Positions 17,606 to 26,428 of a stretch of 64,000 nt of DNA are shown here, piece by piece. This DNA is from PGYT01 sp963675055 (GTDB lineage: Bacteria; Bacteroidota; Ignavibacteria; Ignavibacteriales; Melioribacteraceae), in contig CAXXJE010000002.1 of NCBI GenBank assembly GCA_963675055.2, forward strand, positions 1,674,001 through 1,738,000, given 5' to 3'. The notes below the pieces were generated by a model. The model was given only the letters and a program-made list of their open reading frames with translations, was not told the origin of the DNA and searched no databases. The first letter of the stretch is position 1, and each line of letters starts with the position of its first letter. The translations under genes and the position numbers were made by a program.

Positions 17606-17906
17606 TAAAAACGTTTGCACTTGTCCAAATTAATTTAGAATGAATTATTGTAATTATTCAAAAAATCATTGAATAGAAATCAGAAAAGATATCAGTTTTA
17701 AAGGTTTATAGAATCTCGGGGAACGAATACAAGCAATTTAATTTTGATGATAATGCAATCATTAAATTAGATCTCTATTTAGACTCAATATTTAATAATA
17801 TTGAACTTAAATGAGAATTTTACAAGTGCATCATTCCTACTCTTGTTGATAAAAAAACTGGTCGGTGTAATCATTAAAACTAATTTAAACAAATTTGGGA
17901 GTTACT
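17606..17906. other. AT-rich intergenic region with a short open stretch
   Basis: No gene could be supported. One open frame (about 17678-17812) reads KISVLKVYRISGNEYKQF and on to a stop, but it has no start codon or ribosome binding site. It may be the tail of a decayed gene or chance. The GGGAG at 17897-17901 is the ribosome binding site of the next gene. Confidence 0.35.
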
Positions 17907-19757
17907 ATGTTCTGGAACAATTCAATTAAGGTATATGCATTAATACTGATATTACTGCCATCACTCTTATTTAGTGCCCACTTACATTTTTATCCGAGTG
18001 GTACAGATACGGCTCTAATCCCATATTCAAATTACCATATTTGTTCGGACGGAGAAAACTTAACGAGTATAATTAATAATAATGTAAACAGCGGAGAAAT
18101 AATTGTCTTTCACACAGGGACATATAAGAGTATTAGTTTCACATTAACCCTGGACGGAATATTGATTAAACCAGGATATCCAGGGGGAACCATCTTTACG
18201 GATACAACTCAAATTACGATATCTTCAGATAATACTATTCTTAGAGGAATAGTATTTCGTAATATTCTTTATGATGATTATGAGCCTGTATTAAAATTTG
18301 ATAAAGCTGATGATTGTAGAGTAACTAATTGTAAATTTATAAGAGTAGGTTATCTCAATAATCCTGGTGAGGCACAATTCTTCAATCCGGTTGTTTCATT
18401 ATACGAAAGTACGGATAATTTTGAAATTGATAGCTGTCATTGGTATGACAGTCATTCAAATAGTATTTCGGTAAGATGGGATCCCGCTAATGGTAATTTA
18501 AATACATATCCACATATTCACGATAATTTATTTGAAAGTTTAACTTTTGGTGATACTCTTAATGGAAATGAAGCAATTATGCTTGGAACTGCGCGTACTG
18601 GTTCAGAAGTGTATAGCATGTATGCTACTGTAGAGAACAATCTTTTCTTGGATTGTAATTCTGATGAAGAAATAATATCTGTTAAATCATCAGGTAATAC
18701 CATACGATATAATACTTTTAGGCAGACAGGTGAATCAAATCGTCCTACTAGTGTGACACTCAGATATGGAAATTCAAGTCAAGTTTATGGTAATTTTTTC
18801 TTAAATACTGTACAAGGAATTAGAATATTTGGAAGATATCACAAAGTGTATAATAATTACATTCAAAGTCAAAATTATGGCATAAGATTCTATGGAGGTA
18901 GAGACAGCACTTATCATCCCAGACCATCATACTGTTATATTTATAACAATTCAATAATCAATACAGGAGAAGCCGGTATTAGAATCGGGGAATCAACAGA
19001 ATTTGTTAAACCTGGTCGTATATATGTATATAATAATTTGATATACACTGAAAATGACGGTGTAATTATTGAAGAGGTGATAGATGACGATGCTTCGAAT
19101 TTTCTATGGGCTGGTAATTTGTTTAGAGCTGAAGGGAGCGTGAGTTTAGGTGACGTTCCGACATCGGGTTATGTAACCTCTGATCCGGTGCTCTCAAATG
19201 CTTTGTATGTCGATGGTTTTTATAATCCAGATACTTTATATAGACCTGAATCTACAAGTGCTGTAATTGATAGTGGAATTTATATTAGTTATATAACTGA
19301 AGATATGGATGGGCAAACGCGCAATGTAAATAGTCTTGATATTGGTGCAGATGAATATTTGTTTACCTCCGTGAATAATCAACCAATATCCAAACCATTT
19401 GGGACCAGTTATTCTATTGCTGATAGTTTGTATTTGCCGGATAGTCTGAATAAGTCCGGGAGAAATATCGTTGAAAATGAAAGTTTGCCTGCTAAATATT
19501 ATTTAGACAATAATTATCCTAATCCATTTAATCCGCAAACAAATATATCCTTTGAAATTCCGGAAAAGAGTATTGTCTCATTAAAAGTATATGATGTTTT
19601 AGGTAAAGAAGTTGCAATTCTGATTTCGAATAAAACATTTAATCCCGGTATTTATACGGAGCAGTTTGATGGTAGTAATTTGTCCAGCGGAGCATATTTT
19701 TATATGTTAAAAACGGGTAACATATGTATACTTAAAAAAATGTTGTTACTAAAGTAA
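17907..19757 (+). CDS. PL6-like polysaccharide lyase with T9SS sorting domain
   Basis: A 616-residue secreted right-handed beta-helix protein. The ATG at 17907 has GGGAG five bases upstream; an in-frame TTG 12 bases earlier is less likely. Signal peptide to about residue 24. The helix domain (about 35-420) carries the alginate lyase/chondroitinase B (PL6) core: NGNEAIMLG, ENNLF, EEIISVKSSGNTIRYNTF and TLRYGNSSQVYGNFF. Lys260 and Arg286 match the catalytic pair of chondroitinase B, but the usual LRHG reads LRYG (Tyr287). A T9SS sorting domain ends the protein (YPNPFNPQTNISFEIP, then KKMLLLK). Degradation of an acidic polysaccharide such as alginate is inferred. Confidence 0.78.
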   Translation: MFWNNSIKVYALILILLPSLLFSAHLHFYPSGTDTALIPYSNYHICSDGENLTSIINNNVNSGEIIVFHTGTYKSISFTLTLDGILIKPGYPGGTIFTDTTQITISSDNTILRGIVFRNILYDDYEPVLKFDKADDCRVTNCKFIRVGYLNNPGEAQFFNPVVSLYESTDNFEIDSCHWYDSHSNSISVRWDPANGNLNTYPHIHDNLFESLTFGDTLNGNEAIMLGTARTGSEVYSMYATVENNLFLDCNSDEEIISVKSSGNTIRYNTFRQTGESNRPTSVTLRYGNSSQVYGNFFLNTVQGIRIFGRYHKVYNNYIQSQNYGIRFYGGRDSTYHPRPSYCYIYNNSIINTGEAGIRIGESTEFVKPGRIYVYNNLIYTENDGVIIEEVIDDDASNFLWAGNLFRAEGSVSLGDVPTSGYVTSDPVLSNALYVDGFYNPDTLYRPESTSAVIDSGIYISYITEDMDGQTRNVNSLDIGADEYLFTSVNNQPISKPFGTSYSIADSLYLPDSLNKSGRNIVENESLPAKYYLDNNYPNPFNPQTNISFEIPEKSIVSLKVYDVLGKEVAILISNKTFNPGIYTEQFDGSNLSSGAYFYMLKTGNICILKKMLLLK

Positions 19758-19983
19758 AAGAGTTTTAAGTTTTTGTCGGGGTTTATCTTCAGTACATAGA
19801 ATTTATTGTTCATTGGGAATGAATATATAGGTTCGCTTAAAGTAGCTGAAGATAAAATTCCATATTTTAACCGGTCTGTTTTAACAAATCTAACATCCTT
19901 ATGTTATTGATGAAACAACTCAATTATCCGATGAAATAGGTTTTATATACTAATGTGATTGTAAAACTTTAACAGGAGAAAAA

Positions 19984-20127
19984 ATGTACGGAGCTATGGG
20001 ATTAGCAGTCTTATATGTTTTAGTAATACTTGGAATTGCGGGGTTTGTTCTGCATTTGTTGTTAAGATTTGTAAAGGCAGTTGAAAAAATTGCAAGAGTA
20101 TATGAAAGAAAACACAGCGATATTTAA
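19984..20127 (+). CDS. Small single-pass membrane protein, 47 residues
   Basis: ATG at 19984 with a strong AGGAG (19974-19978) ribosome binding site. The peptide has one hydrophobic helix (MGLAVLYVLVILGIAGFVLH) followed by a basic, amphipathic tail (RFVKAVEKIARVYERKH). This resembles the small membrane proteins often found in Bacteroidota intergenic regions. It stands 31 bases before the DinB gene. No function is known; regulation of a membrane partner is only a possibility. Confidence 0.6.
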   Translation: MYGAMGLAVLYVLVILGIAGFVLHLLLRFVKAVEKIARVYERKHSDI

Positions 20128-20158
20128 ATTTATATACGGCTTGATATAAAGGATTGGC

Positions 20159-20674
20159 ATGTTTAGAATCAATGAAGCAATAGAAATACTGGAAAGAACT
20201 CCGGATGTGCTGGAGCGGTTATTAACAGGATTATCCGATACATGGATAGTACAGAATGAAGGAGAAGGTACCTGGAGTCCTTATGATGTTGTCGGACATT
20301 TAGTCCATGGAGAAAAAACCGATTGGATAAATAGGGCGAAAACCATTATGGAGGAGATCCGCGAACCATTTGCTCCGTTCGATAGGGAGGCGCAGTTTCA
20401 AGATTCGAACGGGAAGAGTATAGAAGAGCTATTGAATGAATTCTATACTCTTAGAACCGGGAATCTTGAGATTCTAAAAGGAATGGATATCACAGAGGAA
20501 GACTTAAATAAAAGAGGGATTCATCCTGCATTTGGAGAGGTTACATTGAAACAGTTGCTATCAACCTGGGCAGTGCATGATCTGGGTCATATTGCGCAAA
20601 TTACAAGAGTTATGGCAAAACAGTATAATGAGGAAGTCGGTCCGTGGGAAGAATATTTGAGAATAATAAAATAA
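20159..20674 (+). CDS. DinB-superfamily protein
   Basis: A 171-residue four-helix-bundle protein of the DinB/YfiT type. The metal-binding histidines are in place: H47-x-x-H50 (VVGHLVHGEK) and H140-DLG-H144 (AVHDLGHIAQITR). The ending RVMAKQYNEEVGPWEEYLRI is typical of the DinB_2 subfamily. Relatives include metal-dependent thiol (bacillithiol, mycothiol) transferases and many uncharacterised proteins, so a thiol-transfer or detoxification role is only inferred. Full length, with its own start region. Confidence 0.82.
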   Translation: MFRINEAIEILERTPDVLERLLTGLSDTWIVQNEGEGTWSPYDVVGHLVHGEKTDWINRAKTIMEEIREPFAPFDREAQFQDSNGKSIEELLNEFYTLRTGNLEILKGMDITEEDLNKRGIHPAFGEVTLKQLLSTWAVHDLGHIAQITRVMAKQYNEEVGPWEEYLRIIK

Positions 20675-20773
20675 CAGGGCATATTTTTTAAGTAGTCGAA
20701 ACTGAGTTTGGTAAAATGTAATGATTTTAAGAAATGGGTGGATATAATATCGCTCAGTTCCGGAGAAGAGATT

Positions 20774-21322
20774 ATGAAAACACAAGCAATCGGTTTATTA
20801 GTAATCATGTTGGCAACAATATTTTTATTGACTTCCTGTTTCAGGATCGAGAAACAATTAGCTAACAAACTTATTCTGTATAATTTGTCCGATGCAGAAG
20901 GTATGGAGGTTGGGTTTCAAAGTACGACCGGGGCATATGCGGAAATAGATACCGAAACCGTTGGCGGACTTAAGGTAAAGGGAACGATAATGTTATCAGG
21001 TCGGAATATTCAAGCCGATAAATCACTTTATCCTTATAAAGATTACCAGGAACTCCTCGAATCAATTGAAGAGTTGAATGAATCAGACTCCATATCAGTA
21101 AAGAATAAATTCGTTTCAGGAAAAACACTGCCTGAATTATTCGGCTATAGCCCAAACTATCCTGTAGCGCCTAAAGGATTCGCAACATTACAGGTCGGGG
21201 ATAATATTGTTGCTGATATTGTATTTTATCATCTTGATTATAAACTTTACTACGGCAGCGGTATGGGCGTCGATAATAACGGCAGCCTTTACAAAGTTTA
21301 TCTGGTTACGGAAGGAATATAA
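20774..21322 (+). CDS. Lipoprotein of unknown function
   Basis: A 182-residue predicted lipoprotein. The ATG at 20774 follows GGAGAAG and starts a signal peptide MKTQAIGLLVIMLATIFLLTSC with a lipobox LTSC; an in-frame TTG at 20708 gives an implausible N-terminus. The mature region contains strands (GLKVKGTIMLSG, GFATLQVGDNIVADIVFYHL) and ends in LYKVYLVTEGI. No family was recognised. The next lipoprotein gene starts eight bases after the stop, so the two are probably one operon. Confidence 0.65.
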   Translation: MKTQAIGLLVIMLATIFLLTSCFRIEKQLANKLILYNLSDAEGMEVGFQSTTGAYAEIDTETVGGLKVKGTIMLSGRNIQADKSLYPYKDYQELLESIEELNESDSISVKNKFVSGKTLPELFGYSPNYPVAPKGFATLQVGDNIVADIVFYHLDYKLYYGSGMGVDNNGSLYKVYLVTEGI

Positions 21323-21330
21323 ACTGTACT

Positions 21331-21762
21331 ATGAAACTTCATAATATTATTGTATTACTTGTTGTTCTGGGATTATTTTCATGTGGTGAGGATGACAGCG
21401 TCGGACCCTGCGTTCATACTTACAAGGAACCGGTATTTAACGTTGAGTCAATTCAGGACACTATAAACAATGTAAGTCTAAGGTTCGTTAAATTGTACAG
21501 CCTGAAGATTGACAACCTTACGCAGAACCCGGCAAGTGCATTGTTTGAATCGTATTCCGTTGTTACGGATGACAGTGTTTTCTATTGTAATATACCATTC
21601 GGCTTCGGAGTGGAGGAAGGAAAATATGAATTCATAATTGAAGCAGAGAATTATGAACCGAAGACTTTTACAATAGAAAATGTGAGGTATTCAATTCACG
21701 ATGGCGGTTGTCCTTCATATAGCGATGGCGGGATGAAATTAAAATTATATGTCAATGAATGA
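21331..21762 (+). CDS. Lipoprotein of unknown function with carboxypeptidase-regulatory-like fold
   Basis: A 143-residue predicted lipoprotein with signal peptide MKLHNIIVLLVVLGLFSC (lipobox LFSC). The middle and C-terminal parts (SLRFVKLYSLKIDNLTQNPA, GKYEFIIEAENYEPKTFTIE) look like a small beta-sandwich of the carboxypeptidase-regulatory or transthyretin type. That assignment is tentative. It follows the previous lipoprotein gene by eight bases. The function is unknown. Confidence 0.6.
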   Translation: MKLHNIIVLLVVLGLFSCGEDDSVGPCVHTYKEPVFNVESIQDTINNVSLRFVKLYSLKIDNLTQNPASALFESYSVVTDDSVFYCNIPFGFGVEEGKYEFIIEAENYEPKTFTIENVRYSIHDGGCPSYSDGGMKLKLYVNE

Positions 21763-21822
21763 TATTTGGAGATAGTATAATTAACAGAGTTATAAGTGTA
21801 AATTAACCCAACAGAGGAAATT

Positions 21823-22518
21823 ATGTCTAAGAAACTTACTTTTCTATTTCTCATTTCATCCTTAATCAGCTTGCAGGCTCAAAATATTAACAGGTTTATT
21901 GAAGTTGTCGGAACAGCGGAGATAAAAGTTAAAGCTGATCAGATTGAAATATCAGTAGGAGTTAGAACAGTGGAACCGACTCTGCAGGAAAGTAAAGAGG
22001 AGATCGACAAAGTATTTAAAAATGTATTGAATATACTTTCCGGATTCGGGAATGATATTGAGGAGATTGAAACAGCTCCGATTTCATTTGGAATTAATTA
22101 TTCGTACGAAAATAATGAAAGGGAAGCTGATGGCTATTATGCCGCGTCAACTGTAAGTTTTAAACTAGTTGAAATTAATAAGTATTATAACCTGATTGAT
22201 AAATTGATGTGCGCTGAAAACATATCAATAAATGGATCTGTTTACAATAATTCGGAATATGAAAAGTATAATCAACAGGCATATGAAAATTCGGTTGTTG
22301 CTGCCAGGCAAAAGGCTGAGTATATGGCAAGGGTTGCATCTGTAACGATTGGCCCCGTACTTGAGATTGAGGATAATTCTACTTCCGGTGCGGGACTTAG
22401 GCCGAACTATCCGAATCCTTTTAATAAAAGTATAAGTGTTAATTCAAATTCAAACCAGGCATTCGGCAGCATTGAAATTCGAAGAAGTGTCAGGATTAAG
22501 TTCGAACTGGTAGAGTGA
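21823..22518 (+). CDS. SIMPL-domain (DUF541) exported protein
   Basis: A 231-residue protein with a signal peptide (LISLQAQ, about residue 20) and one SIMPL/DUF541 domain. The domain starts with the family-typical VVGTAEIKVKADQIEISVGV. A central YAASTVSFKLVEINKYYNLID follows, then the helix RQKAEYMARVASVTIG. Members such as E. coli YggE are periplasmic and linked to oxidative-stress tolerance, without a known reaction. Near the end a stretch RPNYPNPFNKSISV resembles the T9SS signature by chance of composition. The rest of a sorting domain is missing, and the last strand IEIRRSVRIKFELVE is the normal SIMPL ending. AGAGGAAATT before the ATG supports the start. Confidence 0.82.
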   Translation: MSKKLTFLFLISSLISLQAQNINRFIEVVGTAEIKVKADQIEISVGVRTVEPTLQESKEEIDKVFKNVLNILSGFGNDIEEIETAPISFGINYSYENNEREADGYYAASTVSFKLVEINKYYNLIDKLMCAENISINGSVYNNSEYEKYNQQAYENSVVAARQKAEYMARVASVTIGPVLEIEDNSTSGAGLRPNYPNPFNKSISVNSNSNQAFGSIEIRRSVRIKFELVE

Positions 22519-22599
22519 TTATGAACAGTCTTATACTGTTAGCATTCACAGTTACGTAACGGTATATTTAAGCCACTAAAAGTAATACAATAGGAAGTG

Positions 22600-23547
22600 A
22601 TGAAACTATCTGTTATCATAATGCTATTTCTCGGTATTACGAGTGTTGAAAATTGTAAAGCTCAAGTCAATGCTGAACAGATAAAGAAAGGTAGTTTGGA
22701 GATTGTCTCCATCTGGCCCGAAGGAACTGAAGGCATCAATCCGTTAATTCCCGAATCAGTAAAACCGCAGGGGAAACGATTTTATAATATTTATAGTCCA
22801 AATCTTATCATTTACAAACCGGAATCGCCGAACGGATTGGCTATAATAATCTGTCCCGGCGGCGGGTATCGCTATGTGGCTTCAGGTATTGAAGGAGGAC
22901 CGGTAGCGAAGATACTAAACGAATCCGGGATAACAGTATTTGTACTTAAGTATAGATTACCAGCCACAACCGGCGCAAACTACAAACATCCGGTTCCGTT
23001 AACCGATGCGCTTCGGGCAATTCAGTATGTTAGATATCATGCGATGAACTATGGTATTGATTCGAACATGATTGGAATAATGGGCTTCTCGGCCGGCGGG
23101 CATCTTGCGGCTATGGCAGGCACATTGTTCGACAGGTATTCAACAGGATCGGATGATATCTCTAAAACAAGTCCGCGTCCCGATTTTATGTGCCTTGTTT
23201 ATCCGCTTATATCAACTGCTGATTCAATAGCTCATAGTTGTGTCAGGACTCTTGTTGATAGTACAAATCAGAATAATCCGCCTAATGAGTTATCCTGCGA
23301 ACACAATGTAACGAGTGAGACTCCGACTACATACCTTGCTCATGCAAAGGATGATAAGTCCGTGAGTTATAAAAATAGTCTGGTAATGTACGACGCGTTG
23401 AAGAAATACGGAGTTTCGGTTGATATAAAATTGTATGATAAAGGTGGACACGGATTCGGTGTCGGCCGGGAAGGTACGGATTCTATGAATTGGCTTAATG
23501 ATTTCAAAGAATGGCTGGTTGATCAGAATTATTTGGATTACAAATAA
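22600..23547 (+). CDS. Secreted alpha/beta hydrolase (BD-FAE/acetyl-xylan-esterase-like)
   Basis: A 315-residue esterase-like protein. Start at ATG 22600 (an in-frame GTG precedes it). The N-terminus is a signal peptide (IIMLFLGITSVENCKAQ). The oxyanion segment IICPGGGYRYV, the nucleophile elbow GFSAGGH (Ser164), a late Asp in HAKDDKSV and a His in GGHGFGVG form a complete catalytic triad. The arrangement matches esterases of the BD-FAE/endo-xylanase-associated family that deacetylate plant or algal polysaccharides. The nearby PL6-like lyase and NodB deacetylase make carbohydrate ester cleavage plausible, but this is inference. Confidence 0.82.
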   Translation: MKLSVIIMLFLGITSVENCKAQVNAEQIKKGSLEIVSIWPEGTEGINPLIPESVKPQGKRFYNIYSPNLIIYKPESPNGLAIIICPGGGYRYVASGIEGGPVAKILNESGITVFVLKYRLPATTGANYKHPVPLTDALRAIQYVRYHAMNYGIDSNMIGIMGFSAGGHLAAMAGTLFDRYSTGSDDISKTSPRPDFMCLVYPLISTADSIAHSCVRTLVDSTNQNNPPNELSCEHNVTSETPTTYLAHAKDDKSVSYKNSLVMYDALKKYGVSVDIKLYDKGGHGFGVGREGTDSMNWLNDFKEWLVDQNYLDYK

Positions 23548-23737
23548 GTTTTAAACTGAATTGTAACTTACGACTTACTGAAACCGAGGTACTTTGGATC
23601 ACAGTAGTTTTCACGCTATTACTAACCGTTATCCTATTTTTAAGGCTTACCCGCCTCTGGTGGAAGTTCTTAACAGTTGGCTTAAATCAATTAATTGATG
23701 GATAGGATCTTCAGAATAATATATTATTGGAGTTGTA

Positions 23738-24181
23738 ATGAAAAGTAACGATAAACCTGTAATTGTTGAGCAAAAAATAAATGCACCGGCTGAAGAAGTC
23801 TGGAAGGCTATAACATCAATCGGGCAAATGACGAAATGGTTCTTCGAGAACATACCTGACTTCAAACCGGAGGTTGGCTTTAAAACCGAATTCCCTGTTG
23901 TAAGCGGGGAGAGAACCTTTACGCATTTATGGACTGTTACTGAAGTCATTCCCGGCAGCTTGATCAGGTACAACTGGAAATATAAAGAGTATCCCGGAGA
24001 TTCATATGTGATCTTTGAATTAAATGGAAATAGTGATCATACGAATGTTAAATTGACTGCGCAGGTTACTGAAGACTTCCCGGATGACATTCCCGAATTT
24101 AGAAGGGAAAGCTGCATTGGCGGCTGGGAATACTTTATCCAGGGCAATTTGAAAGAATATTTGGATAAACGCCCGCAATAG
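23738..24181 (+). CDS. SRPBCC-domain protein (AHSA1 type)
   Basis: A 147-residue protein with the START/SRPBCC fold typical of the activator-of-Hsp90-ATPase homologue group. It shows an N-terminal strand (IVEQKINAPAEEVWKAIT), TKWFFENI, a central LWTVTEVIPGSLIRYNW, and a last helix with GGWEYFIQGNLKEYL. These proteins bind hydrophobic ligands, and most bacterial members have no assigned role. It has its own start signal (TTGGAG) and stands alone. Confidence 0.82.
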   Translation: MKSNDKPVIVEQKINAPAEEVWKAITSIGQMTKWFFENIPDFKPEVGFKTEFPVVSGERTFTHLWTVTEVIPGSLIRYNWKYKEYPGDSYVIFELNGNSDHTNVKLTAQVTEDFPDDIPEFRRESCIGGWEYFIQGNLKEYLDKRPQ

Positions 24182-24307
24182 TTTTCAGATGTATTTCATG
24201 CATTCGTAAGTATCTTTACCCTTTCAGCTAAATTGAATAACTTACGAAAGTCCTGTATTGATTGTCTTGCTGTAAGCTGTTCATATAAACATAACCCGGG
24301 GGGAATA

Positions 24308-24940
24308 ATGAAACGTATAATACATATTTTCATATTGATTTCTGTAAGTACATCAATTTCCGCACAACTGATATCCTCATTAGGTATAAAGGCGGGTTCG
24401 AGTATCTCAAACCAGGAATGGAATTACACTCAGGATGATAATTCCGATTATGACAATATGCAGGGATTATCACTGAGAATATTTGCGGATATGTTTAAGT
24501 TTTCATTCTTTGAAATGGAAACGGAGCTTGGATACTCAAGTAAGGGATTCGAGGTAAATATGCCGGTAACAACTGTTGAGAGCCCAATGGGTACAGGTGA
24601 AACAATTTCATTCACAAATGAACTTGATTATATCAGCCTCTCCGCCCTGGCAAAATTTACTCATTCAATGGAAATCTTTTCTCCTTACTTAATAATCGGT
24701 CCTCAATTCAACTTGTTGATAAATAAGAATCCCGATACAGGATGGGATGTGGTTTTTGATAAATTCAGAGAAACCAATATCGGGATATCGGCGGGCGGGG
24801 GAATTGAACTTGGGAAATTACTGCCGAGCCCGGTCTTTATTGAATACAGGTACGAAAGGGATTTGCAGGATAATTACGAACCGGACAACATCACTATTAA
24901 AAATTATTCTCATGTAGTTCTTATTGGTATTAGACTGTAA
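24308..24940 (+). CDS. Outer membrane beta-barrel protein (porin/PorT-like)
   Basis: A 210-residue protein. The ATG at 24308 is chosen because GGGGGG precedes it and a proper signal peptide follows (MKRIIHIFILISVSTSISAQ). The mature protein has alternating strands with ends such as LGIKAGSSISNQEW, MFKFSFFEMETELGYSSKG and SHVVLIGIRL, the pattern of small eight-stranded barrels (outer membrane protein beta-barrel domain) common in Bacteroidota. The transported or bound substrate is unknown. Confidence 0.75.
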   Translation: MKRIIHIFILISVSTSISAQLISSLGIKAGSSISNQEWNYTQDDNSDYDNMQGLSLRIFADMFKFSFFEMETELGYSSKGFEVNMPVTTVESPMGTGETISFTNELDYISLSALAKFTHSMEIFSPYLIIGPQFNLLINKNPDTGWDVVFDKFRETNIGISAGGGIELGKLLPSPVFIEYRYERDLQDNYEPDNITIKNYSHVVLIGIRL

Positions 24941-24998
24941 TTGTTAATTATCGGAAATTCTTATTTCAACACATCTAATTATCAGGAAACACAACAAT

Positions 24999-25931
24999 AT
25001 GACTAATCGCATCCGGACTATACTTACTACTTTATTGATCTCACTGTTTATCACTTCTCTTTTTATTGCACAGGATAAACCAACGGTCTGTTTCACATTC
25101 GATGACGGGAGTACAAGGGATATTCTTACTTATAAAAACTCCGAATGGGTCAATATGATGCTTTCTGCTCTCGACAAGTACGATCTGCAGGCTGCGTTTT
25201 ATGTCGCCGGTAAGAGTATGGACAGTAAAGAAGGAAGAGAAGTATTGAAGAAATGGGATGATGCGGGACATCTTATTGCGAATCATACGTATTCTCATAA
25301 GAACTATAACAGTGAGAAGACATCGTACGAGTTCTACAGTGATGATATACTTCAATGCGATTCTCTTATAAACGGATACTACAATTTCGTGAAATACTTC
25401 AGAACGCCATACCTGAAACGGGGTGATACAAAAGCCAAACGGGATTCGCTGATTTCTTTCCTGAAAAGAAACGGATACAAAAACGGTTATGTAACCATCG
25501 ACGCGTCCGACTGGTATTACAATTCCAGACTGATAAAATCTCTTAAAAAGAATCCGGATACGAATATAGAAGCTTACGGAAAGGTTTATATCGAACATCT
25601 GCTCGAACGTGCAGAGTATTATGATAAACTTGCGTACGAGCTGCTCGGACGGCAGGTTAAGCATAGTCTTCTTCTGCATAATAATCTTACATCTGCACTG
25701 TTCCTGGATGATTTGATTAGAGCATTCCATGCAAAGGGATGGGAGACTATCGACGCAGGCGAAGCTTTGCAGGATGAAGTGTACGACATGATTCCTGATA
25801 TTGTTCCCGCCGGTGAAAGTGTTATTTGGGGACTCGCAAAGGAAACCGGCAGGTACGATGATGAACTACGATATCCAGGTGAAGACAGCCAATTTGAGGA
25901 AAAACGATTGCGAGATGCCGGATTGGAATAA
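24999..25931 (+). CDS. Polysaccharide deacetylase (NodB, CE4 family)
   Basis: A 310-residue exported CE4 enzyme. Signal peptide to about residue 24 (LFIAQ). The metal and catalytic motifs are in order: TFDDGS (33-38; Asp35 base, Asp36 metal), H96-TYS-H100 (metal), and RTPYLKRG for motif 3. DASDWYYN and LLLHNN near residues 170-235 provide the remaining motifs. The reaction is removal of acetyl groups from N-acetylhexosamine or xylose units of a polysaccharide or peptidoglycan. It stands alone but follows an esterase and a lyase within 7 kb. Confidence 0.88.
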   Translation: MTNRIRTILTTLLISLFITSLFIAQDKPTVCFTFDDGSTRDILTYKNSEWVNMMLSALDKYDLQAAFYVAGKSMDSKEGREVLKKWDDAGHLIANHTYSHKNYNSEKTSYEFYSDDILQCDSLINGYYNFVKYFRTPYLKRGDTKAKRDSLISFLKRNGYKNGYVTIDASDWYYNSRLIKSLKKNPDTNIEAYGKVYIEHLLERAEYYDKLAYELLGRQVKHSLLLHNNLTSALFLDDLIRAFHAKGWETIDAGEALQDEVYDMIPDIVPAGESVIWGLAKETGRYDDELRYPGEDSQFEEKRLRDAGLE

Positions 25932-26024
25932 GGACTGAAGGAGAATTGTAAATTTGAGATGAGCTTGTAATTCAGTTGTAATTATTTGTGATTCATTGTA
26001 ATGCTTTCAGAATGCTATGCATGA

Positions 26025-26222
26025 TTTTAAGTTACTCCTGTAAATCTCAGGTTGATACACTGCATGTTTGAGTTAATGCCATGCAGCTTTAAGTTGGTCT
26101 TCCGAACTTTTGAGTTGGTCGTTGTACATCTTGAGTTAATCATTTTCCACTTTGAGTTGGTCTCCGGCACGTTTGAGTTGGTCTTCTGCACTTTTAGTTG
26201 ATCGCTTACCATTTTTAGTTAA
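26025..26222. repeat. Tandem array, ten units of about 21 bp with constant and variable halves
   Basis: Units carry the core TTTGAGTTGRTC or close variants. The conserved GTT triplets fall at 26031, 26051, 26072, 26093, 26114, 26135, 26156, 26177, 26197 and 26218, so the period is 21 bases, twice 20. About 11-12 bases are nearly constant and the remaining 9-10 vary from unit to unit. The array lies in a 700-base stretch (25932-26631) without other genes. A short minus-strand open frame spans it, but the 20-base steps break any heptad reading and there is no ribosome binding site. Not a CRISPR: units and variable parts are far too short. Confidence 0.8.
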
Positions 26223-26428
26223 TCATTTACCGGGAAATTGCGATTAACATGATTTATCGAGGGATAAAAACAAGATTGAATACTTTCATAGTGGGAAAGA
26301 GACTTAATGGATAAACTTAAGCGGTAGGTACTAAAAAATCAATTTACATTTCTACTTGTTTTATTTAGGTTGCAAGTAATCAGATGTATCTATCCTGGTT
26401 TAAGAAGCAGCTACAATTATTTTTTATC

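Noticed and set aside
17678..17812. Short open frame in the spacer before the PL6-like gene
   Set aside because: No start codon or ribosome binding site and no recognisable homology. Kept only as a note in the intergenic entry.
22390..22440. T9SS sorting domain in the SIMPL protein
   Set aside because: Only the NYPNPFN string is present. The later sorting-domain strands and lysine-rich end are missing, and the protein ends as a normal SIMPL domain.
22545..22556. GTTACGTAAC palindrome before the alpha/beta hydrolase gene
   Set aside because: Ten-base palindromes occur by chance at this frequency, and no second site was seen.
25041..25730. Long minus-strand frame (229 codons) opposite the NodB deacetylase gene
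   Set aside because: Its peptide has no recognisable family features, while the + strand carries a complete CE4 enzyme. It is an antisense shadow.
26027..26212. Minus-strand 61-residue frame with seven-residue repeats across the 21-bp array
   Set aside because: The heptads simply reflect the DNA repeat. Two 20-base steps break the phase, and there is no ribosome binding site.
26025..26222. CRISPR array
   Set aside because: The constant part is only about 11-12 bases and the variable part 9-10, and no cas gene is in the window.
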